Below are positions 1-9,094 of a stretch of DNA of 64,000 nucleotides, piece after piece. The stretch spans positions 248,001 through 312,000 of the forward strand of contig NZ_JACHGF010000001.1 of the NCBI RefSeq assembly GCF_014202275.1, given 5' to 3'. Within the stretch, counting starts at the first letter, position 1, and every line of letters starts with the position of its first letter. Under the pieces are notes generated by a model, which saw only the letters and a program-made list of their open reading frames with translations, did no database searches and was not told where the DNA came from. The DNA is from Rhabdobacter roseus. GTDB lineage: Bacteria; Bacteroidota; Bacteroidia; Cytophagales; Spirosomataceae. The translations under genes and the position numbers were made by a program.

Positions 1-1703
1 AGCGCGATAAGGTGATTGTGAAGATCGTACAGTGGCCCACCAAAACCCGCCAGGCCGAGGGCGAAGTAACGGAGGTACTTGGGCAGGCGGGTGATAACAA
101 CGCCGAAATGCACGCCATCCTGGCGGAGTATGGCCTGCCGTACCACTTCCCGCCCGAGGTAGAAAAAGAAGCCCTGGACATTGCGGATGCTATTCCGGAG
201 AAAGAAGCGCAGAAACGGCGCGATTTCCGCTCCATCACGACTTTCACCATCGACCCGGCCGACGCCAAGGATTTTGACGATGCGCTGTCGGTGCGTTTTC
301 TGGAAAAAGGAAACGTAGAGGTAGGGGTACATATCGCGGACGTAGCCCACTACGTGCAGCCCGGCAGCGAGCTGGAAAAAGAAGCCTACCGCCGGGCTAC
401 GTCGGTGTACCTCGTCGACCGTACCGTACCCATGCTGCCCGAGAAGCTTTCCAACAACCTCTGCTCGTTGCGGCCCAACGAGGACCGGCTGGCTTTTTCG
501 GCGGTCTTTGAGCTGACGCCCAAGGGCAAGATACTGAATGAGTGGTTTGGCCGTACGATCATCCACTCTGACCGCCGCTTCAGCTACGAAGAGGCGCAGG
601 AAGTACTGGACTCCGGCACGGGCGATTTTCCGGAGGAGCTCACGCTGCTGAACCAGATCGCCAAAACGCTCCGTACGGAGCGCTTCCAGCGCGGAGCCAT
701 CAATTTCGAAACTACCGAAGTACGTTTCCGCCTGGATGAAAACGGCAAGCCGCTAGGTATTTATACCAAGGAACGCAAAGACGCCCACAAGCTCATCGAG
801 GAATTTATGCTCCTGGCCAACAAGCGCGTGGCGGAGTACGTCTATTCGCTTTCGAAGGGTAAGAACAAAAACACGATGGTATACCGGGTGCACGAGTCGC
901 CCGACCTGGAAAGGCTCCAGACCTTTGCCAGCTTTGTGGCTAAGCTAGGCTATAAAATCGAGGTAGAGGACGAAAAGCAGATTGCCCAAACGATGAACCA
1001 CATGCTGGACGAAGTCGAAGGCAAGCCCGAGCAAAACCTCATCGAGTCACTGGCGGTACGGACTATGGCCAAGGCGCGTTACAGCGTCGAGGATCTGGGG
1101 CACTTTGGCCTGGCCTTCCGGCGGTACTCGCACTTTACCTCGCCCATCCGCCGCTACCCCGACGTACTGGCGCACCGGCTGCTCCAGCACTACCTGGACG
1201 GGGGCGAGTCGGTACCAGCCGAGCCCTACGAAGACGCCAGCAAGCATTCGTCGGAGCGGGAACGCCTGGCCGCCGAGGCCGAGCGTGCTTCCATCAAGTA
1301 CAAGCAGATTGAGTACATGGGTACCATGCCGCCCGACCGCGAATTTGAGGGCATCATTACGGGCGTGACGGATTTTGGGCTGTTCGTGGAAATCACCGAA
1401 ACAGCCTCCGAAGGCCTGGTGCGCATGAATGACCTCGGCGACGACTACTACGAGCTCGACAAAGAAAACTACCGCCTCCTGGGCCAGCGTACCAAGAAGG
1501 TATACACGTTTGGCGATAAGGTACAAGTACGGGTAAAGGACACCAACCTGGCCCGCCGCAGCATGGATCTGTACTTGGCCGGAGATCCCAGCGCCACCCA
1601 GCGTACGCGCCGGGTGCAGGCGGGCAAGTCGGCCAAGAGCCGGGCGGTGGTACCCCGTGGCGGTGCCAAAAAAGGGCGCACCTCACGGTCCAGCAAGCGG
1701 TAA
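1..1703 (+). CDS. rnr: Ribonuclease R, 3' part (5' end outside window)
   Basis: 3'-to-5' exoribonuclease that degrades structured RNA in the cytoplasm. The frame is open from base 3 with no start codon, and the first residues (RDKVIVKIVQWP) match the linker before the catalytic domain, so the N-terminal cold-shock domains lie upstream of the window. The RNB domain covers about residues 75-400 of the visible part and carries the acidic metal-binding motif IDPADAKDFDDA. An S1 RNA-binding domain follows (EFEGIITGVTDFGLFVEI), then a Lys/Arg/Ser-rich tail typical of RNase R. The GTG at base 12 is internal, not a start. RNase II is the alternative, but the basic tail and the S1 placement favour RNase R. 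Confidence 0.95.
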   Translation, partial: RDKVIVKIVQWPTKTRQAEGEVTEVLGQAGDNNAEMHAILAEYGLPYHFPPEVEKEALDIADAIPEKEAQKRRDFRSITTFTIDPADAKDFDDALSVRFLEKGNVEVGVHIADVAHYVQPGSELEKEAYRRATSVYLVDRTVPMLPEKLSNNLCSLRPNEDRLAFSAVFELTPKGKILNEWFGRTIIHSDRRFSYEEAQEVLDSGTGDFPEELTLLNQIAKTLRTERFQRGAINFETTEVRFRLDENGKPLGIYTKERKDAHKLIEEFMLLANKRVAEYVYSLSKGKNKNTMVYRVHESPDLERLQTFASFVAKLGYKIEVEDEKQIAQTMNHMLDEVEGKPEQNLIESLAVRTMAKARYSVEDLGHFGLAFRRYSHFTSPIRRYPDVLAHRLLQHYLDGGESVPAEPYEDASKHSSERERLAAEAERASIKYKQIEYMGTMPPDREFEGIITGVTDFGLFVEITETASEGLVRMNDLGDDYYELDKENYRLLGQRTKKVYTFGDKVQVRVKDTNLARRSMDLYLAGDPSATQRTRRVQAGKSAKSRAVVPRGGAKKGRTSRSSKR

Positions 1704-1720
1704 TTTACCGCTTGCTAAAT
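1692..1720 (+). terminator. Hairpin over the rnr stop codon
   Basis: A 12-bp inverted repeat (agcaagcggtaa / ttaccgcttgct, 1692-1703 and 1705-1716) spans the rnr stop codon. In RNA it would form a stem of about 9 bp with a 7-nt AU loop. Only a weak T-rich tail (aaattt) follows, so termination is plausible but not certain. Confidence 0.45.
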
Positions 1721-1805
1721 TTCTACGTATACGGTTGAATACTTTACTGTTTAATTACTTATTTTTAGTGGATTATAACCCTTATTCCACTAAATAAGTT
1801 GAGCT

Positions 1806-2813
1806 ATGAGTATTCTACACCGCGTAAAGCGGAAAGCAGAGGGACTAAGAGACCAATACTTTCCGCTCACTAAATTTGATTCCGCTACGCTACCCTGGAT
1901 CGACCGCCTTAATCCCGACATCGAAGGGTTTTTACAAAAACATCCGCCTCGCCACCAGGTACCTTACGACATGAGCCAGAAACTGCACGACTGGCAGCAG
2001 AATGGCTACGCGGTGCTGGAGCAGGTGATTCCGCCCGACATGATCGATCGTTTCTGGCAGGACTTCGAAGATCTTCTGGAACATCCCGAGCAGCACGACC
2101 TCTCGGTCCGGATCGACCGGCCCGAGTTTGAGCCCAACCAGCAGCGCAACATCAAGGAATTTCCGAAAGAGGCTCTCAAAGGAAAGTACGTTAAAATCAA
2201 CGATTTTCATAATACCTCCGTGGCCGGTAAAAAACTGATGGCACACCCGGCCATTGTGGCGTTTCTGGAAGCCATTTTCAACCAGCGGGTGGTCGTGATG
2301 CAGAGCCTGGTGTTTATGTACGGGAGCCAGCAGCCTACCCACCAGGATTTTCCCTGGGTTACGGCCAAAGTACCCAGCCACCTGGCCGCCGCCTGGATCG
2401 CGCTCGAAGATATCAAGATCGACTCCGGACCCCTGTACTACTACCGCGGCTCGCACCAGATCCCCAAGTTTAACTTCGGCACGGGCATTCTCTGGCGGCC
2501 CGACTCCACCCGCAGCCCCCTCGAATTTGCCGACTACCTCGACAAAACCTGTCAGGCCCAGCAACTACCCAAAGAAACGCTGCTTATCAAAAAGGGTGAC
2601 GTGCTGATCTGGCACGCAGCGCTGGCGCACGGCGGCGGGGTCATCACCAACCCGGAGCAAACGCGCAAATCGTACGTGTGCCACTACTCCACCGAAGAAG
2701 CGCTGCCGTTTCACCGCAACCGCCCCACCGAAGTACCTATTAAACAGGACTACAACGGCCTGTACATTTACAACAACCCCGCCCTGCCGCAGTCGGAGGA
2801 TACGATGACTTAG
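1806..2813 (+). CDS. Phytanoyl-CoA dioxygenase (PhyH) family protein
   Basis: Predicted cytoplasmic Fe(II)/2-oxoglutarate-dependent oxygenase of 335 aa. The metal site is visible: an HxD pair in PTHQDFPW (about residue 180) and a distal His in AALAHGGG, followed by Arg in EQTRKSYVCHYS, which would bind 2-oxoglutarate. GPLYYYRGSHQIP is a typical PhyH core segment. The substrate cannot be told; Bacteroidota homologues act on lipids or small molecules. It stands alone, about 100 bp after rnr. Confidence 0.85.
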   Translation: MSILHRVKRKAEGLRDQYFPLTKFDSATLPWIDRLNPDIEGFLQKHPPRHQVPYDMSQKLHDWQQNGYAVLEQVIPPDMIDRFWQDFEDLLEHPEQHDLSVRIDRPEFEPNQQRNIKEFPKEALKGKYVKINDFHNTSVAGKKLMAHPAIVAFLEAIFNQRVVVMQSLVFMYGSQQPTHQDFPWVTAKVPSHLAAAWIALEDIKIDSGPLYYYRGSHQIPKFNFGTGILWRPDSTRSPLEFADYLDKTCQAQQLPKETLLIKKGDVLIWHAALAHGGGVITNPEQTRKSYVCHYSTEEALPFHRNRPTEVPIKQDYNGLYIYNNPALPQSEDTMT

Positions 2814-2858
2814 AGGTACTTGGTTCTTTTCTTTTTTACTTTAAACGTAAAACATACC

Positions 2859-3071
2859 ATGGGCTTCGAAGAAAGCATTCTCCTGTTTCTCTTGTTTGGA
2901 CTTGTTACACTATTTGTATTTTCGGTTATTTTTCTACTTAAAAAACCTATTGATACTACCGTTAAGATATTCTGGGTTATTCTCATGGGGTTGCTTCCCT
3001 ATTTAGGTGTTATAGCCTTTTGGGTATGGCATTTTTCAGAAAAAATTTCGGTTGGCAAGCCGGTTCGTTAG
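2859..3071 (+). CDS. Small two-helix membrane protein (PLDc_N-like)
   Basis: A 70-aa protein with two hydrophobic helices (SILLFLLFGLVTLFVF and FWVILMGLLPYLGVIAFW). The second helix with its Lys/Pro-rich preceding loop resembles the short PLDc_N membrane domain seen at the N-terminus of cardiolipin synthases and as a stand-alone protein. I chose ATG 2859 because the upstream TTG at 2820 would add a tail lying almost against the preceding stop. The segment is more AT-rich than its neighbours. Function unknown. Confidence 0.6.
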   Translation: MGFEESILLFLLFGLVTLFVFSVIFLLKKPIDTTVKIFWVILMGLLPYLGVIAFWVWHFSEKISVGKPVR

Positions 3072-3111
3072 GGTGCTCTCGATGTTAAGGTACTTTTCCC
3101 AAGAATAAATG

Positions 3112-3152
3112 AAGAAGAGGGAGGGCATTCGCGCTCCCTCTTTATATTTTTG
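3112..3152 (+). terminator. Rho-independent terminator
   Basis: An 8-bp perfect stem (agagggag 3116-3123 / ctccctct 3134-3141) is followed by a T-rich tract (tttatattttt). It ends the transcript of the small membrane protein. It also overlaps the open frame upstream of gldG, which argues that the real gldG start is ATG 3178 and not ATG 3109. Confidence 0.8.
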
Positions 3153-3177
3153 CCGAATCATTCGCCGTTATTGCTCC

Positions 3178-4833
3178 ATGAAAAACACATTCCTTCGTTT
3201 GGTAGTATTGCTGGTGGCGCTGGTTGGCCTCAACGGGTTGGCTTCGTTGGTGTACGTCCGGCTGGACCTGACCGAAGACCGCCGCTTTACCGTATCGGAA
3301 GCGACCAAACGCTTGTTACAGAACCTGGACCAGGACGTGCACGTGACGGTGTACCTGTCGGGCGACTTCCCGCCGGGCTTCGAAAGGCTCGAAAACGCCA
3401 CGCGCGAAACCCTCGAAGAATTTACCACCTACGCCAACGGACGGCTAACGTACCAGTTTGTCGACCCTTCGGTGGCTACCTCTGAGCAGCAGCGCCAGCA
3501 AAACTACGGCGAACTGGTAGCGATGGGGCTCACGCCGACCAACCTTTTTGCCAACGAGGACGGTAAACGAACCGAGAAAATTATTTTCCCCGCGGCCCTG
3601 GTGCGATCCGATACGCTGGGCGTACCCGTGCAGCTCCTGAAAGGCAACCGGAGTAGTAGCTCGGAAGAGCAGCTCAACCAGTCGTACGAGGGCGTAGAGT
3701 TCGAGCTGGCGTCGGCCATTCGGGAGCTCACGCAGCCCGAGCGCAAGCGAGTAGGCTTGCTGGTGAGCCACACGCAGGTACCTCCCGCCCGCCTGTCGGA
3801 CCTGATCGCCACCCTTCAGCAGCGGTACGACGTATTTCTGGATGTTAATAATCCCAATTCGTACGAAGGGCTGGACGCGCTGCTGGTTCTTAAGCCGGAC
3901 CTCCCTTTCTCGGACGACGAAAAGTACAAGCTCGACCAGTACGTGGTCAACGGCGGTAACGCCCTGTTTTTTGTCGACGGTGCCCGCGTAGACAGCGTCA
4001 GCATGGAAGGTACCTTCGCCCAGCCGCTCGACCTCAACCTGGGCGATCTGTTTTTTGGCTGGGGCGTGCGCGTCAATGCCGACCTGGTGAAAGACCTCAA
4101 CGCGGCCCTGATTCCGCTCAACGTGGGTACCATGGGCGAGAGTCCGCAGATCGAGCCGGTACCCTGGCGCTTCTTTCCGCTGCTCAACAACTTCGGTAGC
4201 CACCCCATTACCCGTAACCTCAACGCTGTCTATACCCGCTTCCTGAGCTCCATTGACACCGTCAGGGGTACTTCGGCGCTGACCAAAACGCCGCTGCTGC
4301 TGACCTCCCCCTACACCCGGTCGCTGAGTACGCCCGCACTGGTGGCCTACAACGAAGCCCGCCAGCAGCCCGACCCCGCCGAGTACAGCGGCGGCGTTAA
4401 GCTGGCGGCGCTGCTAGTGGAAGGTACCTTTACGTCGCTTTTTCAAAACCGCATCCTGCCCAGCGACCCCCGGGCGGCTACCTTGCGTACCACGGGCCAG
4501 GGCGGGAAGGTACTTATCTGCTCGGACGGCGACGTGATCATCAACGATTTTGACTACAAACGCAACGCACCCCTGCCGCTGGGTTACGACCGCGTGACGC
4601 AGAACATCTTTGGCAATAAGGATTTTGTGCTGCACGCCGTGGACTACCTCACCGACGCCCAGGGCCTCATCACGGCCCGGACGAAGCAGATCCGGGTGCG
4701 GCCGCTAGACAAGGTGCGGGTGCAGCAGGAACGTACCCGCTGGCAGCTCCTTAACCTACTGCTGCCGGTGGGGCTGGTGGCGATTTTTGGTGGGTTACGC
4801 TACGCCTGGCGGCGCCGAAAATTTAGCGCATAG
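3178..4833 (+). CDS. gldG: Gliding motility-associated GldG-like protein
   Basis: Component of the GldA/GldF/GldG ABC-type complex linked to gliding motility and T9SS function in Bacteroidota. The 551-aa protein has an N-terminal transmembrane helix (LRLVVLLVALVGLNGLASL), then the typical DLTEDRRFTVSEATKRLL segment, a long periplasmic region of the ABC_transp_aux type, and a C-terminal helix (LLNLLLPVGLVAIFGGLRYA) ending in basic residues. ATG 3178 was chosen because the longer frame from 3109 runs through a terminator. In most relatives gldF directly precedes gldG; here the preceding gene is an unrelated small membrane protein. Confidence 0.9.
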   Translation: MKNTFLRLVVLLVALVGLNGLASLVYVRLDLTEDRRFTVSEATKRLLQNLDQDVHVTVYLSGDFPPGFERLENATRETLEEFTTYANGRLTYQFVDPSVATSEQQRQQNYGELVAMGLTPTNLFANEDGKRTEKIIFPAALVRSDTLGVPVQLLKGNRSSSSEEQLNQSYEGVEFELASAIRELTQPERKRVGLLVSHTQVPPARLSDLIATLQQRYDVFLDVNNPNSYEGLDALLVLKPDLPFSDDEKYKLDQYVVNGGNALFFVDGARVDSVSMEGTFAQPLDLNLGDLFFGWGVRVNADLVKDLNAALIPLNVGTMGESPQIEPVPWRFFPLLNNFGSHPITRNLNAVYTRFLSSIDTVRGTSALTKTPLLLTSPYTRSLSTPALVAYNEARQQPDPAEYSGGVKLAALLVEGTFTSLFQNRILPSDPRAATLRTTGQGGKVLICSDGDVIINDFDYKRNAPLPLGYDRVTQNIFGNKDFVLHAVDYLTDAQGLITARTKQIRVRPLDKVRVQQERTRWQLLNLLLPVGLVAIFGGLRYAWRRRKFSA

Positions 4834-5000
4834 GCGTAGGGAAAGCGTTATTTTTTCTACTTTTGTTTTTTAGAGAGAAAATCTAAGCTTTACCCACGAA
4901 AACTAAGTATCTTCGCTTGATTAAGCCGCTCTCAACCCAGCCTGTGGCGCGCTTTCAAACCTAGGGCTATTCACTTGATAATATTTTACAGCTATTGCTT

Positions 5001-6125
5001 ATGAAATTTGTCGTATCCTCCTCGGTGCTACTCAAACAGCTTTCGGCCATCAATGGTGTCGTTTCGACGAATCCGATCGTGCCCATACTGGAGAATTTTT
5101 TATTCAAACTCGAAGGCAACATCCTGACGGTTACGGCGTCGGATCTGCAAACCGTGATGATCACGGAGATCGAGGTGGAAGCCGGCGATAAAGGAGCCAT
5201 AGCCGTACCGGCCAAGCTGCTGCTGGACACGCTGCGGGGGCTTCCCGAGCAGCCCATCACACTCAATGTGGACGAAGAAACCTTCGGCACGGAGATCATC
5301 TCGGACAACGGCCGCTACAAACTATCGGGCGAAAACCCCATTGATTTTCCCAAAACCCCTTCCGTAAACCGCGGGCAAGCCGTGGAGTTTTCGTCGTCTG
5401 CGCTGGGATCGGCCATTGCCAACACCCTTTTTGCCACCAGTACCGACGACCTGCGCCCGGCCATGACGGGGGTTTTTATCCAAATGGGTGCCGAAAACGC
5501 CACTTTCGTGGCTACCGACGGCCACCGGCTGGTCCGGTACCGCCGCACCGACATCAAGGCTACCGCCGATACGTCCATGATCATTCAGCGCAAGGCCCTG
5601 AACCTGCTTAAATCCTGTCTTCCCTCGGAGGACATGACCGTGAAAGCGGAGTTTACGTCGTCCAACGCCTTTTTTAGCTTTGGGAATATTCGGATGATCT
5701 GTCGGCTCATCGACGAGCGTTTTCCGGACTACGAAAACGCCATCCCGACCAACAACCCCAACACGCTTACGATCAACCGCGCTGAAATGCTCAACTCTCT
5801 GAAGCGGATTTCGATCTACTCCAACCGCACCACCCACCAGGTACGGCTGAAAATGACGCTCAACGACCTGGTGATTTCGGCGGAAGACCTCGACTACTCC
5901 AACGAAGCCAACGAGAAGCTGATGTGTGAGTACAACGGCGACGACATGGAGATTGGCTTCAACGCCAAGTTCCTGATTGAGATTTTGAGCAATCTTTCCT
6001 GCAAAAACATCACCTTTGAGCTCTCGGCCCCCAACCGCGCCGGGCTCATTATCCCCGTGGAGCAGGAAGACAACGAAGACATTCTGATGCTGGTGATGCC
6101 CGTGATGCTGAATACTTACGCGTAA
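5001..6125 (+). CDS. dnaN: DNA polymerase III beta subunit (sliding clamp)
   Basis: Ring-shaped processivity clamp of the replicative polymerase; cytoplasmic homodimer. The 374-aa length and the start MKFVVSSSVLLKQL match the family, and three clamp domains can be followed (ATDGHRLVRYRRTD is the conserved middle-domain segment). The C-terminus ends in LVMPVMLNTYA, the usual hydrophobic-cleft end. ATG 5001 is preferred over the TTG six bases upstream. A TACTTTTG box at 4858-4865 could be its promoter -7 element, but no clear -33 box was seen. It sits between gldG and DUF1800 and away from dnaA. Confidence 0.97.
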   Translation: MKFVVSSSVLLKQLSAINGVVSTNPIVPILENFLFKLEGNILTVTASDLQTVMITEIEVEAGDKGAIAVPAKLLLDTLRGLPEQPITLNVDEETFGTEIISDNGRYKLSGENPIDFPKTPSVNRGQAVEFSSSALGSAIANTLFATSTDDLRPAMTGVFIQMGAENATFVATDGHRLVRYRRTDIKATADTSMIIQRKALNLLKSCLPSEDMTVKAEFTSSNAFFSFGNIRMICRLIDERFPDYENAIPTNNPNTLTINRAEMLNSLKRISIYSNRTTHQVRLKMTLNDLVISAEDLDYSNEANEKLMCEYNGDDMEIGFNAKFLIEILSNLSCKNITFELSAPNRAGLIIPVEQEDNEDILMLVMPVMLNTYA

Positions 6126-6162
6126 GGCAGCAGCTACCCCAAGGTACTTCCCGAATGGATAC

Positions 6163-6199
6163 AAAAGGCGCTCACCGGAAACGGCGAGCGCCTTTTTTT
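6163..6199 (+). terminator. Rho-independent terminator after dnaN
   Basis: GC-rich stem aaggcgctc / gagcgcctt with a further inner ccg/cgg pairing, followed by seven T residues. A strong intrinsic terminator 40 bases after the dnaN stop. Confidence 0.9.
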
Positions 6200-6345
6200 G
6201 TGAATAAAGTACCCGGTAATGGGTTATGAAAGAAGTTTTTGAGCGGGCGGCGTAGGAAGTACCTTAAAAAACGTTAGGTACTTGTAACCACCCATTAAAC
6301 TTCGGGTGGCGAGCGGTATCCAAGGGAGTAAAATGGGCAGAACGT

Positions 6346-7764
6346 ATGAAAGAGACGGCGGATTACTCCAAACTACTTCACCTTTACCGACGAGCGGGCC
6401 TGGGTTCACTGCCGCCGCGGGAAGTACCCCTCCGAAAGGCCGTAGCATCACTCTTCCAAATTAGCGAATCCTTTACGCCGATTGAAGTGATCTCGGCGGC
6501 GGAAGTAGCGCGGCAGCGGCAGGAGACCCGGCAAACCATGATGGCCGGAGCCGACCCCAAAGCGACCGTCAAAGACCGGCTCAAAGAAAACCAGGAGCTC
6601 ACCCGTGACCTCAACGTAGCCTGGATCAACCAGATGGCCACGAGCCAGGAGGCCCTTAGGGAGCGCATGGCGCTGTTTTGGCACGGGCACTTTGCCTGCC
6701 GCATCCAGCAGCAACCCTACCTGGTACAGAACTACCTCCATACGCTTCGTCGCCACGCCCTGGGCCACTTCGGCGACCTGCTCATGGCGGTGTCTAAGGA
6801 GCCCGCCATGCTGCAATTTTTGAACAACCAGCAAAACCGCAAGAATAGCCCCAATGAGAACTTTGCCCGGGAGGTGATGGAGCTCTTTACGCTGGGCCGT
6901 GGGCACTACACCGAAAAAGACATCCAGGAAGCCGCCCGCGCCTTTACCGGCTGGCGGTATAGCCCCGAGGGTACTTTTGTGTTTCAGGAACGCCTGCACG
7001 ACCCCGGCTCCAAGACCTTCCTGGGCCGCACGGGTACCTTCCGGGGCGAGGATATTATCCAAATCCTGCTGGAAGAAAAACAAACCGCCCGCTACCTCAC
7101 CGAAAAACTCTACCGATCGTTTGTCAATGAAGTACCCCACCCGGCGCGCATCGACGCGCTGGCCGAGGGCTTCTACCGCTCGGGCTACGACATCGGGAAG
7201 CTGATGCGTACTATTTTTGAAGCCGATTGGTTTTATGACGAATCCAACCGGGCCAGCCTGATCAAGTCGCCCGTGGAGCTTTTAGTGGGGATGCAACGAA
7301 CGCTAAGTACCACCGTGACCGACAAGCAGTCGCTGCTCTACGTGCAGAAGGTACTTGGGCAGGTACTTTTATACCCGCCCAACGTGGCGGGCTGGCCCGG
7401 TGGCTACAACTGGATCGACAGCTCGAGTTTGCTGTTTCGGATGCAGCTTCCCTTTATGCTGGCGGGTACTTTGGAGTCGAAAGTACAGAGCAAGAACGAC
7501 GGCGACGTGAATACCCAGGCCCTGAATCGCCGGGGCCGTAGCCTCAAGGCTACCATCGACTGGGACCGCTGGGCGCAGACTTTCCAAAAAGTACCCCCGA
7601 AGGAGCTGCCCACCGTGGTAGCCTCGCGCTTGCTGGCGGTACTTCCGGCGGCGGGCGTGCTGACGGACATCACCCAAAAAGCGGGCGCTTATACCGACCG
7701 TACGGCCCAGATCAGGTACCTGACGCTGGCTTTTATGAGCCTGCCCGAGTACCAGGTCGGCTAA
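6346..7764 (+). CDS. DUF1800 family protein
   Basis: A 472-aa member of the DUF1800 family. Recognisable blocks are LFWHGHFACRI, LHTLRRHALGHFGDLLMAVS and NFAREVMELFTLGRGHYTE, followed by AARAFTGW. It has no obvious signal peptide, although family members are often exported. The family's biochemical role is not established. It is followed 21 bases later by a DUF1501 gene; the two are almost always neighbours in Bacteroidota and Planctomycetota and are presumed to work together. Confidence 0.92.
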   Translation: MKETADYSKLLHLYRRAGLGSLPPREVPLRKAVASLFQISESFTPIEVISAAEVARQRQETRQTMMAGADPKATVKDRLKENQELTRDLNVAWINQMATSQEALRERMALFWHGHFACRIQQQPYLVQNYLHTLRRHALGHFGDLLMAVSKEPAMLQFLNNQQNRKNSPNENFAREVMELFTLGRGHYTEKDIQEAARAFTGWRYSPEGTFVFQERLHDPGSKTFLGRTGTFRGEDIIQILLEEKQTARYLTEKLYRSFVNEVPHPARIDALAEGFYRSGYDIGKLMRTIFEADWFYDESNRASLIKSPVELLVGMQRTLSTTVTDKQSLLYVQKVLGQVLLYPPNVAGWPGGYNWIDSSSLLFRMQLPFMLAGTLESKVQSKNDGDVNTQALNRRGRSLKATIDWDRWAQTFQKVPPKELPTVVASRLLAVLPAAGVLTDITQKAGAYTDRTAQIRYLTLAFMSLPEYQVG

Positions 7765-7785
7765 TTCACTTCAACCAGCTCCCGC

Positions 7786-8994
7786 ATGAAACGACGCACC
7801 TTTATCCGAAACTCAGGCTTCGCTACGGCGGGCACCATGTTGATTCCCCACTTCCTGAAAGCCTACGAGCAGCGCCCGGAACCAAGCCAGGCCGATAAGG
7901 TACTGGTCGTGATCCAGCTTTCGGGGGGCAACGACGGGCTCAATACCGTGGTGCCTTACCGTAACGACATCTACTACCGCGAGCGGCCCGTGCTGGGCAT
8001 TGAGCGCGCCAAGGTACTTGCGCTCAATGACGAAATAGGTCTCAACCCGGCGCTCGAGCCGCTACGCCGCCTCTACGACGACGGGCGGGTACGTATCCTG
8101 AACAACGTAGGGTACCCCAATCCGGACCGGTCGCACTTCAGGGCGATGGACATCTGGCAAACGGCCAGCGACGCCGACGAGTACCTTAGCACCGGCTGGC
8201 TGGGCAGGTACCTCGACGCCGCCTGTAGCGGCTGCGCATCCAGTCCGCACCAGCTGCTCGAAATCGACGATACCCTCAGCCTGGCGCTCAAAGGCCAGCG
8301 CAGCAACGGCCTGGCTACGCTCAACCCCGAGCAGCTTTACAAGCAAACCCAAAACGGCAATCTGGCGCGCCTGGCCAAGGTGCCGTCTGCCGCCGAAGAC
8401 GACCACAGCCCCGTGGGGTACCTGTACAAAACCCTGGCCGAAACCACCTCCAGTGCCAAGTACCTCTACGAAAAAGGCAAGATGCAGCGCAGCACGGCTA
8501 CCTACCCCACGCACGAGCTGGGCAAGCGGCTCAAGACCATCGCCGAGTTGATCATCTCGGGCATCGACACGCACGTATACTACGTCTCCATCGCGGGCTT
8601 TGATACGCACGTGGGCCAGCGTGCCCAGCAGGATCGGCTGCTAAAACAGTACGCGGAAGCCGTGGAGGTATTCATGAACGATCTGAAAGCCAACGGGCAG
8701 CTGGACCGTACCCTGGTTCTGACTTTCAGCGAGTTTGGGCGGCGTGTGAAGCAAAACGCCAGCAACGGAACCGACCATGGCACGGCCAACAACGTGTTCC
8801 TGCTGGGCGGCCCGCCGCGCGCTTCGGTGGTGTACAACGAAGCGCCGGATTTGACCAACCTGGAAGGCGGCGACCTCCGTTACTCCCTCGACTTCCGCGA
8901 CGTCTATGCCTCGCTGCTTCGGGATTGGCTGCGGGTCGATGATGAACGCATTCTGAGTAAGGGTTTTAAAGGATTAAAAGGGCTTCTTTCGTAG
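7786..8994 (+). CDS. DUF1501 domain-containing protein with Tat-like leader
   Basis: A 402-aa protein of the DUF1501 family, related to the alkaline phosphatase/sulfatase fold. The N-terminus MKRRTFIRNSGFATAG resembles a twin-arginine leader, so export of a folded protein is likely. Family blocks: VLVVIQLSGGNDGLNTVVPY, IAGFDTHVGQRAQQDRLL, FSEFGRRVKQNASNGTDHG. It forms an operon with the DUF1800 gene and ends at a very strong terminator. Substrate unknown. Confidence 0.92.
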   Translation: MKRRTFIRNSGFATAGTMLIPHFLKAYEQRPEPSQADKVLVVIQLSGGNDGLNTVVPYRNDIYYRERPVLGIERAKVLALNDEIGLNPALEPLRRLYDDGRVRILNNVGYPNPDRSHFRAMDIWQTASDADEYLSTGWLGRYLDAACSGCASSPHQLLEIDDTLSLALKGQRSNGLATLNPEQLYKQTQNGNLARLAKVPSAAEDDHSPVGYLYKTLAETTSSAKYLYEKGKMQRSTATYPTHELGKRLKTIAELIISGIDTHVYYVSIAGFDTHVGQRAQQDRLLKQYAEAVEVFMNDLKANGQLDRTLVLTFSEFGRRVKQNASNGTDHGTANNVFLLGGPPRASVVYNEAPDLTNLEGGDLRYSLDFRDVYASLLRDWLRVDDERILSKGFKGLKGLLS

Positions 8995-9000
8995 TAACCA

Positions 9001-9051
9001 AAATTAGCTCAAGTACCCCTTTGCAGGTACTTGAGCTAATTTCTTTTTTTT
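9001..9051 (+). terminator. Strong intrinsic terminator, 17-bp perfect stem
   Basis: Perfect 17-bp inverted repeat (9001-9017 and 9026-9042) with an 8-nt loop and a run of T residues from 9044. It closes the DUF1800-DUF1501 operon. Both arms carry a GTAC core (aagtacc / ggtactt). Confidence 0.95.
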
Positions 9052-9094
9052 ATGAATATTTCTCTTAATATTTGTAGGAAATTGGCAGCCTATT

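Noticed and set aside
3109-3177. N-terminal extension of gldG from ATG 3109
   Set aside because: The stretch is a terminator hairpin with a T-rich tail; the extension has no match to GldG, whose membrane helix starts right after ATG 3178.
6346-8994. DUF1800-DUF1501 pair as a possible new system
   Set aside because: The pair is widespread and well known as a neighbourhood, though its function is unclear.
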